Shown: positions 1 to 9,768 of the stretch, piece after piece
How positions within the stretch are numbered: the stretch's first letter is position 1
How the letters are laid out: each line of letters starts with the position of its first letter
Assembly: GCA_036939975.1 (NCBI GenBank)
Contig: JALLPB010000344.1
Span: 1-17,251 of the forward strand
DNA from: Cyclostephanos tholiformis
Lineage: Eukaryota > Bacillariophyta > Thalassiosirophyceae > Thalassiosirales > Thalassiosiraceae
Length of the DNA stretch: 17,251 bases
Direction of reading: 5' to 3'
Notes under the pieces: model-generated
What the model was told of the DNA's origin: nothing
Databases searched by the model: none
The model's input: only the letters and a program-made list of their open reading frames with translations
Program-made: the position numbers and the translations under genes

Positions 1-25
1 TAATTATCTAGTAAAAGGAGAAGTG

Positions 26-61
26 TCTCTTATGCCCCGGCTTCTCTTATGCCCCGGCTTC
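26..61. repeat. 17-bp tandem repeat, two full copies
   Basis: The unit TCTCTTATGCCCCGGCT occurs at 26-42 and again, identical, at 43-59, followed by two bases of a third copy. It is a short minisatellite at the window edge, and nothing coding is visible around it. The array may continue in other alleles, but only two copies are present here. Confidence 0.9.
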
Positions 62-944
62 AACGGTATATTAGATACGACTGTCTGAATGTCCAAAAAA
101 TAAGAGTTTCCCCGGCGGGACCAAAAACGTGTTTCTTCACAACAGTCGCAAGCGGATTTTTTGTAGAAATTATTTAGTTATTTTTGCACAAAAAAGAAAT
201 GAGAAGGGGACTGAAAAAGACAGTCTGACGTGTGTCTTCCAGTGAACTGCGATCCAAAAAAATCTAAAACCAGTCGAATACAGGACGGTAAAAAATGGAC
301 ATAAATACACTGTATCTAGAGCTGCTACAATTTTTATGATATGTTTCAAGTACATAAAACACTTGTCTTATTATGCTGAGTTGTTTAACCACTGGGAACG
401 TTTTCTTAAAACGACCGCATCATAATCCAATTTCATTCCTCCTAAAATGTATTTATGTTCACTATTAATTTGCTTTTTTCTTTCCTGCCAGAAAAAATAG
501 CAAATTCTACATGAATCTCTTAATACATCTAACGTAGGAATTCAGACCGTCCTATAATAACACTAACAGGGTTCAGTCCAATGACCACCTTGAGGGGCCA
601 TGTTTCGCCACACATGTCAATATCATCCAAAACTTAGCTAGGGCAAGCTAGATAGTACCAATAGGATCCTTTTTGCACTTTGAACCAAATCCCTTCCCAC
701 AAATTGTGGGTGCTAGACTCTGTGTGTTATGCATTCACACTAGTGCTGGTACAGTCATGCTACCTGAACGTGTGTTTTCAAAAGAAGTACAACACTGTGT
801 ATGATTTTGTATTTTTCCTTGGGGAGGAAAAACTCATTGTGCCTTTGATTGCAATACCTGATGTATATAAAGCAAATAGAAGATGAGAAATGAGTCGAAA
901 AGGCTAAGCTAGTCCTATGTGTAATGCACATGCAAAAAGAAAAA

Positions 945-1505
945 GTAAAACTACATTTTTGCAAACTAATTGGAAGAAGTCTTAGTATGGAATTACACTA
1001 TTAGTGAGTTTAAGAATGGGTAAAAGGCAGGAATGGCTGTGGTTCCTGACATTCAAGGTTGTCTTAAACTCCCTGAGATTTAGACTTTCACCTAAAAATC
1101 ACCTTAGGGAGTGGAGGGTGGGTTGAAGATTTTTGCGTGCGTACACTGGTCTTTTGGTCAAGGTTTACGAGGATAGTGGAGTTTGCTTGTCATGGGCTTG
1201 AACAAAAACAACAATGAACGCATTCAGGGGCACTTTTACGTGCATCTCACACTCATCTAGATCGAGAGGGATCTTTTTGGCTCAACGCCAATGATTGTTT
1301 TGAAATCCTCCAAATTTGAGTGTACGATGCGGGATGCCAGTCGGGAGACTAGCAATTATGACAAGAAAGGTGTGAGGGAAGAAATCCCTTTGGGTTGGCT
1401 TTGCAGACATCCTAGTAGGGGAGATATGGGAGTGATACTCCTCCCATTCTAATGTATTTCGCATGCATACTGGAAATGTAAAACTACATTTTGCAAACTA
1501 ATTAG
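945..1505. repeat. Pair of ~28-bp direct repeats flanking about 505 bp
   Basis: The sequence GTAAAACTACATTTT, then GCAAACTAATT, appears at about 945-973 and again at 1479-1505, differing by one T in the T-run and a final base or two. Weaker similarity extends upstream of both copies (TAATG... and GCATGCA-like blocks). The segment between them is not coding. It could be a small insertion with short terminal direct repeats or a remnant of a larger duplication; no transposase or LTR hallmarks are seen. Confidence 0.6.
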
Positions 1506-1656
1506 GTATACATAAGCATAAGCCCGTATTTGGAGCAAATGCACAGAGAATTTCCTGACCATTCTACACTGAGGTAGTCCGCACTCACGGCTACCTGTGA
1601 GTATTGTACTTATTTATCTACTTTATCTAGCAAAAGACTTAGCAAAAAAATGAACA

Positions 1657-1698
1657 CCACCATGGTGGAGCCGTTTGCCATGCCTCTAGTGGCATGGC
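1657..1698. repeat. Two adjacent small palindromes
   Basis: CCACCATGGTGG (1657-1668) is a perfect 12-bp palindrome. GCCATGCC (1677-1684) and GGCATGGC (1691-1698) form a perfect 8-bp stem around a 6-nt loop. They lie in non-coding sequence and no function can be assigned. Confidence 0.6.
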
Positions 1699-2174
1699 TC
1701 TTGCAATTGAAACAAAACCCTCACCAAACCATCTTCATGATGAGCCGGTTGAGGGCGCTGTTGAAGGATTTTTTTATTTATGAACATTTGCCAAATATAA
1801 AATTAATTAGTATGCTCTCATCTTTTTTTTCTATTTTTTACTATATTCTCAACTTGATTGCCCTGAAATAGATCTGATCGCACTCATCTCACATCCCCGT
1901 CAGGTTGGGCATCCTTTCCTACAGTAGCTCTGCCATTGTGCCCGCATTTTTTAAGTTGGTTGGTGAGTGTTTCTCATTGTTGGTCACCCGTACCCCCCCA
2001 ACACTTTCTGCCACAGACTCTTGCCCCCCTAAATATCCTACTCACCAAGATTTGCACCTTTTGGTGTTGTTGTATTTATTATTTAAATGGCGGCAATCAA
2101 AGGTCAAAGCACCCCCCCCCTCTATATTTTTCAATGGGTCGCATTTTGGTGCCCCAAGCACCCCCACAGCATGT

Positions 2175-2481
2175 AATAAAACAAACAGAACAGTCCCAAT
2201 GTTGCACATGATGTGGTTCACACAAGAAATGTGCTGGAATGGGCAGCAGGCAGTCACAGAGCTGCAGAGGCCATGGCAAATGTTGCCTGTGATAGGCAAA
2301 AATCCACTTTAAAACGAATCGATAAAATAGAGGACACAACTCACCCCCCCCTCGCAAAATAAAATAAACCAAGCATGCCCGACATTGCCCATGATGTGAC
2401 TAGTGGAGGAATTGCGCCAGAATGGGCGGCAGACCCCATGGGTGGTGGTAGATGATGTGGCCGATGTCGCCCATGATTGGC
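2175..2481. repeat. Diverged duplication, two ~124-bp copies
   Basis: Copies lie at about 2175-2297 and 2358-2481. Shared blocks in the same order are AATAAAA/TAAAC, CCCATGATGTG-like, GGAATGGGC/AGAATGGGC followed by GGCAG, and a closing CATGATTGGC / GTGATAGGC. By eye roughly two thirds of positions match. Each copy is preceded by a run of C. It is an old local duplication in non-coding DNA. Confidence 0.55.
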
Positions 2482-2712
2482 TTGTTTGTGCTTTGTAGAG
2501 TGTGTAGAGTGGGACTAATTTTTCAGTCAAGGTTGTACACATCAAAAAAGCTCAAACAAAAAAAGGTCATAAATATGGCGCTGTGTATGACCTGGGGGTA
2601 CAAAAATACCCTAAAGTATCCCAGTTTTTTGGGAAGGGTGCAAGAGTTCCCCTGTAGAGAGGTACGATTCCCCGTATGGAAATACAACATCGGTCGTATT
2701 TTCAAAATAACA

Positions 2713-2966
2713 TACAGATAGCGGCACCCTCCCTTAGTAGGATCTTACAGATAGTGGAACCTGATTTTGGCCCTACACTGTTTTTGGTGGGAACATTGAT
2801 TACGTAAAATGATACCATGTATGATACACATCTACGTAGAGGTGCATAGTGCTTGTATGTACATAGGGTACATCCATATCCATACGTAGCAAGTGCCTTC
2901 AGTTAGTGGAATCTTACAAGGAGCAGGACCCTCTAAGAGAAGTACAAAGGGGTCCCACTATCTGTA
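2713..2966. mobile_element. MITE-like element with 16-bp inverted ends
   Basis: TACAGATAGTGGAACC at 2746-2761 and GGTCCCACTATCTGTA at 2951-2966 are inverted repeats matching at 15 of 16 positions. A second copy of the left end, TACAGATAGCGGCACC (2713-2728), matches at 14 of 16. An internal direct partner (around 2900-2935, GTGGAATCTTACA... GGACCCTCT) adds to the mosaic. The size of about 220-254 bp, the lack of an ORF and the inverted ends suggest a non-autonomous DNA element or its remains. I could not find a target-site duplication, so the outer limits are uncertain. Confidence 0.45.
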
Positions 2967-3698
2967 GCACCATGACTATATTTAAATAACCTACTTACAA
3001 TACTACATAAGGTCTAATTACATGTTAACGCTAGCAAAAACTGTCCGTGCAACAATACTGTCCACGACTTTTGTCGAATTCCTACATTGCATTGGTATGT
3101 TTTCAATGTCTCCCGTGCAAAAACTGTTTGCGTACTTAGCTAGCTAAACCTTCAAGACTGCCATCACAATGCGTTCAAACCCCCCTCACCATGGCATCCA
3201 CTGACTACCCATAGCAGCACCCTATTGCTACCTACGACCATGCCTTATCCCAACAGAAATGGTGACGGATGGTCTAGGGTGATTGCTTTATGCATTGGAT
3301 TGTTGTAGTCTCTATCTACCTTTTGGTTTTGGGAACTCGAAATGTTCCCAGACTAATTTCTCAATTCCTTGCTTTTTGTTAAACTATGTCCAAGTGAATT
3401 TTAGCATGGTCTAGCCTTCTCATGAAAATGATTGAATCATATGATATATCAAATCACACACTAAAAATGAAAACTGTGTGATAACCTCTGAGAAACATGC
3501 ATAAAAGCCTCTCCTAACTATCAAATTCTACATTGTGATGCTGCCCCCAAGCATTAATTCCTCATATATTACTTAGTCCATGTTATTGCCCCCATCATTG
3601 TGGCAAACACCCTGCCTAGTCCTATCCCTGCCATTACAGGGCCATATGGTGTGGATCATGCCAGCTTTACAGCCGACTCTGTTGTTCAATTACAACTT
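2967..3698. other. Non-coding stretch before the Cys-rich relic
   Basis: There are no ORFs above about 60 codons with any recognisable content until about 3600, where an open frame leads into the first Cys-rich module. The bases are AT-rich with no strong repeats. Confidence 0.5.
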
Positions 3699-4182
3699 CT
3701 GTGGAATGACCTACTAGGAGGATGCAAATACTTTTGGTGCAGAGGAATATGGTCGGAAGGGAGCACCACCTGCCCTGTAGGCCAGAGCTGCTACTGTGAA
3801 ATGGAATGCAACATCCTTCATGTGGGGGCGGGAGGTTCAATGACCCGATAAAGTTCAAGTTTTAAGGTGAGACCTGGGATGACGCAAGCTCATGCTAATC
3901 CAAATGGTGTGAAGGAGCATTGGGGATGAACAATGGGGAATCCTCCTGCCCCGAAGGCCAGAGCTGCTTTGCCAAAATATGATGCAACATTCTACTCATA
4001 CCCCCCATGGTCAAACCAATGCCAACCCCCTCCCGTATGACCCCATCTTGTATTGTTCCTTCTGAGGCTTGACCTAAATGGTAGATGCAGTGAATGAGTG
4101 CTTGATTGAGATGCACTGCCCATCAAAAACAGATGAGGACTGTGGTAATGTGAAGTTTTACTGGGCTGGAGTTGCATGCAAC
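3699..4182 (+). pseudogene. Decayed tandem array of three Cys-rich diatom-type modules
   Basis: Three modules follow one another in three different frames. Copy 1 (3699-3812) reads LWNDLLGGC, then WC, then TCPVGQSCYCEMECN. Copy 2 (3872-3988) reads TWDDASSC, stop, SKWC, then SSCPEGQSCFAKI, stop, CN. Copy 3 (4078-4182) reads VDAVNEC, then HCPSKTDEDCGN, FYWAGVACN; a TGG just before it lies in another frame, as expected after a lost base. The shared layout W-x-D-A-x(3)-C ... C-P-x-G-x-x-C-F-A ... C-N is that of a Cys-rich repeat I know from diatom, often secreted or cell-surface, proteins. In-frame TAA (3896-3898) and TGA (3980-3982), the frame changes and the absence of convincing intron borders indicate a pseudogene. 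Family recognition is from memory; the repeat alignment is seen directly. Confidence 0.6.
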
Positions 4183-4304
4183 ATAATGGACATGATCTTA
4201 CCATCACCAATGATACACCATCCATGTTTCCAATCAATTTGTTATCACCACCATCAATTCAACATTCACAGGTAAGGGTAACGATGGATTCCATTGATTG
4301 TGGT

Positions 4305-4386
4305 ACATCAGACACTGATAGCAAGGTGATGTTTATGGGACATGAAAAAATGTGCTCCCATGCCCTTAGGTTAGATCATTTTTACA
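4305..4386 (+). repeat. Dispersed repeat, first copy, with peptide-like content
   Basis: This block matches 6101-6184 at roughly four fifths of positions. Read from 4305 it encodes TSDTDSKVMFMGHE and then KMCSHALRLDHFY; the other copy reads TLDTDGNVILMGHE before a one-base insertion breaks the frame, after which CSHDLQLDNIY reappears. The stronger conservation of the peptide suggests both derive from a once-coding sequence. It lies 120 bp after the third Cys-rich module and may have belonged to the same decayed gene. Confidence 0.5.
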
Positions 4387-5214
4387 TGTTTTACTACTGG
4401 TTTTTAAATATTAGTTTGGCTTGTTAACAGTTTTATTGCTAGTGGTGCATATCTTTGCCCACCTATTTTCAGGCTTCATAAAAAGTTAATATATTTGCCA
4501 ATTTGGCCACCTAAAAATTCTGAAGACATCATAAATTAGCTGAGCTTGTTGGCTACAAAGCTCTCAATTCACTTTTTTATGAGCTTGTTGCATTGATGAG
4601 CTAAATAAAGGATCTGTTTTGTGTTCTGAAATTAAAACTGGTAAATCAAAAATGTCACATTGACCATTTTGGTGGGAGCAAAAAATCCAACCGGACACTG
4701 CATACACTTGATTAAGAGTTTTTCTACCATGGTAAGCATAAAATGCAACATCACATAATCTGGTAAGCATAAATCTAAACATCGCTAAGGCTGGTATTGC
4801 ATCAGTTTAGGGTTAGGTTGAGGGTTAATGGTTGATTGTGGCTGATGAATTTTTGTGATTTTTCCTCTTCTTCACATGCACACCGGTTAGTTGTGACACA
4901 TAAAAATACCATACACCAGAGTTTTTGGCAACCTGAATTTGCCCCCCCCGGCGTTTTCTTACCAAATCCTTTCTAACAGCAAGAAAAAGAACACAAAATG
5001 GGTCCAAAAAACTTTTAAAGCCAAATTTTGTCTGCCAATGGCTTCTTGCCAAAACTGAAATGTGATGTTTTATATTTACCAGTCTTAATTTTTAGCTTTG
5101 CAAGTAAAAAAGTTCAATACTTGCTACATAAAACCTAGTTGTGTGTTGTATTTTTTGCCCCACCAATGACAATATCCACTGCAGCTGCCGGGGCAATACA
5201 ACATGGGCACTTGT
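4387..5214. other. Non-coding stretch
   Basis: No supported gene. There is a small direct repeat (TGGTAAGCATAAA at 4730 and 4761), a telomere-like stretch at 4805-4827 and a C-run near 4943-4950. Short ORFs here have no recognisable content. Confidence 0.5.
4805..4827 (+). repeat. Short telomere-like sequence
   Basis: GTTTAGGGTTAGG followed by TTGAGGGTTA resembles two to three degenerate copies of TTAGGG, the common telomere unit in many eukaryotes. It is short enough to be chance in AT-rich DNA. Confidence 0.3.
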
Positions 5215-5266
5215 CCAATGGCAGCATTTAGTGGCTTCACATGAAGCCACGGATGCACTTCATTGG
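5215..5266. repeat. Nested palindrome / hairpin
   Basis: GTGGCTTCA (5231-5239) and TGAAGCCAC (5242-5250) form a perfect 9-bp stem with a 2-bp centre. Exactly ten bases outside on each side, CCAATG (5215-5220) and CATTGG (5261-5266) pair again. The result is a symmetric 52-nt hairpin with an internal loop. It is in non-coding DNA and its role is unknown. Confidence 0.65.
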
Positions 5267-5527
5267 AAGATGTGAGTTGCTCTGTATGCCATGCCTGCAT
5301 GGTCATCTAAATTCCCGGTGACTTAATTCATTTCATTACATCCCAGATATGTTAGTAGCTACTAGTGGATATTAAATTATTGCTTTATCAGTTTAATGAT
5401 TTAATCAAATTTCTTCAACAACAATGTCCAACCCCTTGCCTGTGTTGCCCATGTGCTGGAACCAGTGCAACTATGAAATTTGTACTGTTAGAGGGGGTGG
5501 AGGAAGATTGCCATGGGGATATTTGCA

Positions 5528-5553
5528 TTGTGTTTGTGTTTGTGTTTGTGTTT
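5528..5553 (+). repeat. TTTGTG hexanucleotide microsatellite
   Basis: About four units of TTTGTG stand in a row, giving Val-Phe or Cys-Val runs in two frames of short ORFs that are otherwise unconvincing. It is a simple sequence repeat in a gene-free area. Confidence 0.8.
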
Positions 5554-5992
5554 TTCATACTTTTTTAGCTGATTTCTATGCAAAAAAGCTACGGAGCAAA
5601 AGTTGTTTTTTTCACTGGAACTCTTATAGCATTTAACAACTTAACAGCTATCTCTGTTTCAGCATGAGAAAACTTGTTTATGGTAGGTAAGTACAAGATT
5701 CTGCACAAGAATAGTACAATAAGTTCAACCTAAAAAAACTCGGCAAGCCAAAATCTACCGTACAATACAACTAAAAAATGGAGATTTTTTAACTAGTGCA
5801 AATAATGTGCAGCAAAATGCTCCTCTTACGTCAGTGATGCAAAGAACATTGGAAAAATAGAAAAATACCACACAAAAGCTGAGGTTCTTGCAAGTTCAAT
5901 GTGCTATCCAACTCTGTGAGTTGACAAATATTTGCTAAGAATCTACATTACTATGTAGCTATTCAAAGAGGTGGGTGCTCGTGAATACCATT

Positions 5993-6024
5993 AGCTGTTA
6001 AGCTGCTAAGCTATTAAGCTGTTA
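5993..6024 (+). repeat. Four tandem copies of an 8-bp unit
   Basis: AGCTGTTA, AGCTGCTA, AGCTATTA and AGCTGTTA follow head to tail, with ACTAAGTTGTTAA after them. An inverted relative (AACAACTTAACAGCT) lies at 5635-5649, so the two could mark ends of an old ~400-bp unit, but the match is short. Confidence 0.6.
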
Positions 6025-6037
6025 ACTAAGTTGTTAA

Positions 6038-6311
6038 CTCAAATTCCGCACCAATTTCTAGCTATGTAGAAAGGGGGACACAAAGATCATACCAGCTCCT
6101 ACATTAGACACTGATGGCAATGTGATTTTGATGGGGCATGAGAAAAATGTTCTCTCATGACCTTCAGTTAGATAATATTTACAGATTTTGCAAGGTGATA
6201 ATAACATTTTTCTAACATGAATTTGGCTACAGTAAGTCATTGGCTCAAATTCAATGTCAATTTCTAGCAATGTAAAGGAGGGGGCAATGAGAATATCATA
6301 CCTGTTCCTAC
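6038..6311 (+). repeat. Dispersed/tandem repeat block
   Basis: The segment 6038-6102 and the segment 6244-6311 share CTCAAATTC, CAATTTCTAG, ATGTA, GGGGG and ATCATACC...CTCCTAC-type blocks in order, spaced 206 bp apart. The first is directly followed (6101-6184) by the repeat related to 4305-4386. A one-base insertion in a run of A (near 6142-6146) breaks the peptide frame here. These appear to be duplicated, decayed fragments of one family. Confidence 0.5.
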
Positions 6312-6342
6312 CTATGTCTATTTCTCTAAAACCATTTTCATT

Positions 6343-6430
6343 TTTGGTTTTGGATAGGTGTGAAGCATTTTTGCTTCTCACAATGTTCATGCGAGAAACA
6401 AAATGCTTTGCACCCATCCAAACCAATTTG
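6343..6430. repeat. Long imperfect hairpin, ~38-bp arms
   Basis: The left arm (6343-6380; core GGTGTGAAGCATTTTTGCTT) and right arm (6392-6430; core AAATGCTTTGCACCC) are inverted copies with about four fifths of positions pairing, two one-base gaps, and a loop of about 11 nt. Several differences would be G-U pairs in a plus-strand transcript. Candidates are a very small foldback element or a small-RNA precursor. ORFs overlapping it on both strands are probably by-products of the symmetry. Confidence 0.65.
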
Positions 6431-7321
6431 GATGGTCTGACTAATCTACATTTAACACTTGTTTTTTTCTGAGGAGTATTTATTTTTACTAAGTCGTAAT
6501 TAGGATACTGCAACTAGGATATCCTACCTTCCCGAAATCATGGCAACCATGGCAAACCCCTCTCAGTCCAAAATCAAGCCAAAACTTGACAAAGACAAGG
6601 GCAGCATTGGCAACTAATATAATACCAGATAGCTAAGGTAAGTGCACTTTGTTTTAATACAGTAGCGCAGGAAAGGCACAAGTAATAGCTAGAAAAAAAT
6701 CACCTCAAGTTGTGACTGGAGTGCACTGCCACATGTAGAAAATTGTCAATGAAATAAAAATTAGTCAGTTATACAAATTAAAATTATATTGCCATGTTGC
6801 GATGATTGTAAATTGGAGCTACTGGAGGGCAGTGGAAGGGGGGAGGGTACATTGTGGTGGTGTTTAATGTTTTTTTGGTTGTGTGGAGTGTTTTTGCTTG
6901 AGAGAGTGATTGCTGGGTGTTAAGAGTCTACCATTGGTCACAGAGGATTCAAATAAAACCATACATATGTAGGGTTTAGTATAAAATATGTTGACTCCAT
7001 TTTTTCTTTCAAAATCACTCCTACACACGTAGGTCTTTTTTACTTAAAAAAGGCTGAATCTTTCCCATTGGTTTCTAGGAAGCAATTCAATTCCATTTAC
7101 ATGAAAGGTCAACTTTATTAGATTTTTATGTACCAGATCAGTATGTGAAAAATGAAAAGGAAGAAAATTGAATATTAAACGTAATATATTCTTTATTTTC
7201 ATGCATCACAATTTGTAGCATGTGGGATTTCTCTTTTGGGACATAAAAGAATCAAATATTAAAAGGTAATAAATCAAGATAAAAAGGAGAAAACAAATAT
7301 ATAAGTCTGTTTATGAGCTCG
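6431..7321. other. Non-coding AT-rich stretch
   Basis: No ORF of note and no strong repeats. There is a short G-rich patch (around 6830-6850). Nothing else can be supported. Confidence 0.5.
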
Positions 7322-8781
7322 TATGCCCAATTCAAGGGCTTGTATGCCCCATTTAGCAAAATCTCAAGGTTGTATGGGCATGATTCTGTTTCTGATGTAT
7401 GAGTTGCTTTCCTCGGGATTGACAATGCCAACACTTCCCCAATCCAACAAGTTCAAATGTCTCATGTATCACATGCATTTAGTTATTGATCATTTGCAAT
7501 ATTATTTTGTCTATGGCTTGTCCTTGATTGATGCAGAAGGGGGCATTCCAAGAGGGTGTCCTGCTGGGTCAGACAACAAGAGCAAAGATGGCAATTTCTG
7601 CTGGTCCAAAACCATATCCAACATGCTTGATCTGTTATCCCTCCTTTGTACCCCAATTCCTTACAGCAATCCAATGAACAATTTATTTATGGGAGTTTGT
7701 ATTTGGAAACAGAGGAGAGATGCCTGATGTGGTACAAACATGAGAATGTTGCTGAAATCAAAAGTCAGTTTGTTGAAACAGCACAGCAATGTGGTGGGCA
7801 AGGGATTCAGACAAAACAATTAAAAAAGGGAAGGTGGATCATCTGCACAAACCCTTGATTGATGTGCATTGGGTGACAGGCCAGTGCCTCTGATGGAGGA
7901 TGGGCTCCACACTATCCAAAAGGGTTCATTTTTTTTATTTTTCAGTGCTGTGCTGCATCCTCCTTTGTTCGCTAGCTGAGAACACTTTTTTTTAAATGTA
8001 GTTGGGTGAGAAAGATCATTGCAAAATGATTGGCCTGGGGTGCAAAGAATTCTTCAAGACACTCACTTACAGAGCCATGCATCTCAAGTTCTCAAGGTGT
8101 TGCCCAAACATGAGTTCAAATCCTGCATTGGCATTGAGAAGGGCAGTAAAATATTCATTCTCTCAACAGGTTCCAGGAAAGGTTTCTTGGTTGACTGTGT
8201 CAATGCTTTCATGAAAGACTTCTTGCTCGATTACATGAAACATGTGGTGGTTGATGTGGATAACAGGGCACGTCTACATAAACCGGGTTTCACATATCTC
8301 ATGTCTAAGGAGAGAAGATAGTGTCAGCAATCAAATGATGTACCCTCAGGAAATATGCAATTTGGATCAATGTCGGTTTCTCCCAATTACCAATTAGGAG
8401 AAGGCCACCTCATCAACTTAAATTGGAACAGGGAAGGTGTGTCGGATCACAACCAGGAAAGTTTCGCATGGGAACTAATAAGCAAAGTGTACAATCTTTT
8501 TTGATAAGAGGAACTGAATGATAGCCTCCAACAAAGTGAATGTGCCCAAAATCAACAGGATTGACTTATATTTTGTTGGTGTGCAGTATGCTTCAAGCAA
8601 TGGCAATATGTACCCAGTGTATTCAAGAGTTAATTTTTGCAAGACTGATGGGATTGCAATCGAATTGCTCCCTCACTCTCGAATATGGCAAGGAGTTACA
8701 ATGGATTACACCTTGGCTTGTTGGACTTACTTTTTCTTACCTTATGATTTGGATGGTTGGAACTATGTCATCAAACTCTGA
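7322..8781 (+). pseudogene. Decayed protein-coding region, frameshifted over all three frames
   Basis: Protein-like stretches succeed each other in different frames. Around 7330-7400 one frame reads GLYAPFSKISRLYGHDSVSD; 7323-7727 contains DAEGGIPRGCPAGSDNKSKD; 7646-7858 contains KHENVAEIKSQFVE; 8019-8318 contains KSCIGIEKGSKIFILSTGSR then KGFLVDCVNAFMKDFLLDY, ends at TAG (8319-8321) and stays open in frame to about 8505; 8518-8781 contains KINRIDLYFVGVQYASSNGN. The composition is unlike random AT-rich translation, but no frame is open for long and no clean intron set joins them. I do not recognise the family. It could be a decayed transposon ORF or a lineage-specific gene. Confidence 0.35.
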
Positions 8782-9044
8782 GATTTTGTCGAGGGTGAAA
8801 GCATGTTGGATAGCGATTTCATTCGTAAGGTAGGACTTATCAGTTTTGGGCGCTCAAGCTACAATTGATTCTTCGAACGAATATACTTCCAATGACAAGT
8901 TTGTGCTCTTTTTTAAAGTCACGATGAAGCTAAGAGAGATCTTTGAAACCGAGTCAGCTCGCCCAGTGACTTCTCCTTCCTCAATAGCCAATAGCCCCAC
9001 CACAATTACATGCACCGTCAAATTCTCCTGTGTCATGATCATGA

Positions 9045-9395
9045 CCAACAATAGCTACAAATGGTTGTGGTGCATTTGTTGAACCGGATAATGTCTCACC
9101 ATCGAGAACATCTTCTGGAGCCACTTCATCCCCCTTCTCATCTGAGTTGTTATTTTTAACCCCTGTCAAGCCGTCACAATTGGCTGATGAGGAAACAACT
9201 TCTGCACCCACTTCATCCACCTACTACCCTACAGATCCGCCATCTTCAACACCTGTCAATTCGTCGCACTTGGCACCTGAGGAGGAGACATTGTATAGGA
9301 TCTACTTTCCAGAACAATCACGAGGCACTACGAGCTGGGTTCCTGATTATGACTATTGTAGCCATGACGATTTTTGGTTCATACAAAAAACATAA
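9045..9395 (+). pseudogene. Ser/Thr/Pro-rich ORF remnant
   Basis: The frame is open from 9045 (after a TGA) to the stop at 9393-9395, about 116 codons, without a good start. It encodes a Ser/Thr/Pro/Glu-rich stretch with an internal near-repeat (TPVKPSQLADEE and TPVNSSHLAPEE), then an aromatic tail with LYRIYFPEQSRGT and DYDYCSHDDFWF. Linkers of this kind next to Cys/aromatic modules are common in diatom secreted proteins, so this may be the end of a broken gene. It may belong with the decayed region just upstream. Function unknown. Confidence 0.3.
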
Positions 9396-9768
9396 AATTT
9401 GACCTCAAACAACCCCTAATTACTATGTGACTTAGGTTGCCATTGTGAGAACAACTATCATGATGGTTTACGCAAAATGTATACGATATTATTCATCTGG
9501 GCTTTATAAAATTTTCATAACGACCCGCTTACACTAGGCTTAGACGGTTGTGGCAACGTTTCAAGGTATGAATTAAGATCTGCAGAGAAAAAAGTAACAG
9601 CCATCGAAAGGTTTCATTCCGCCGTCTTCGAAAGAAAAGAAATAGCTGAGTGCGGGCGGTGTTCGCAACCAGAACTAAGAATCCGGATACTCGAAGGCCT
9701 CCTACAACCAACATGCAGAGACATTTTAATAATTCCAGCAATAAACACTAATTCAATTAGTCCAATAT
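9396..9768. other. Spacer containing the eS26 3' flank
   Basis: No supported gene. The right part is the 3' flank of eS26, with a CTAATTCAATTAG mirror-like palindrome (9748-9760) a few bases past the stop codon. A 70-codon minus-strand ORF at 9529-9741 has no recognisable content. Confidence 0.5.

Larger units (their letters stand above)
62..2174. other. Gene-free AT-rich region
   Basis: No ORF here has recognisable domains, codon bias or plausible splice partners; the longest open frames are about 60-135 codons and overlap each other on both strands. The stretch contains a direct repeat pair (945-973 and 1479-1505), two small palindromes near 1657-1698, and C-runs around 1996, 2025 and 2110. 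I see no RNA gene. Confidence 0.6.

Noticed and set aside
1905..2312. 135-codon plus-strand ORF and its overlapping neighbours
   Set aside because: It covers C-runs and one copy of the local duplication, with several equally long ORFs on both strands and no domain; not coding.
6058..6513. 151-codon minus-strand ORF
   Set aside because: It spans the duplicated block and the long hairpin; its sequence has no recognisable domain, and the open frame is explained by repeat structure.
8111..8122. GTTCAAATCC, like the B box of a tRNA
   Set aside because: No A box, acceptor stem or anticodon arm can be fitted around it.
9529..9741. 70-codon minus-strand ORF downstream of eS26
   Set aside because: No recognisable content; lies in the eS26 3' flank.
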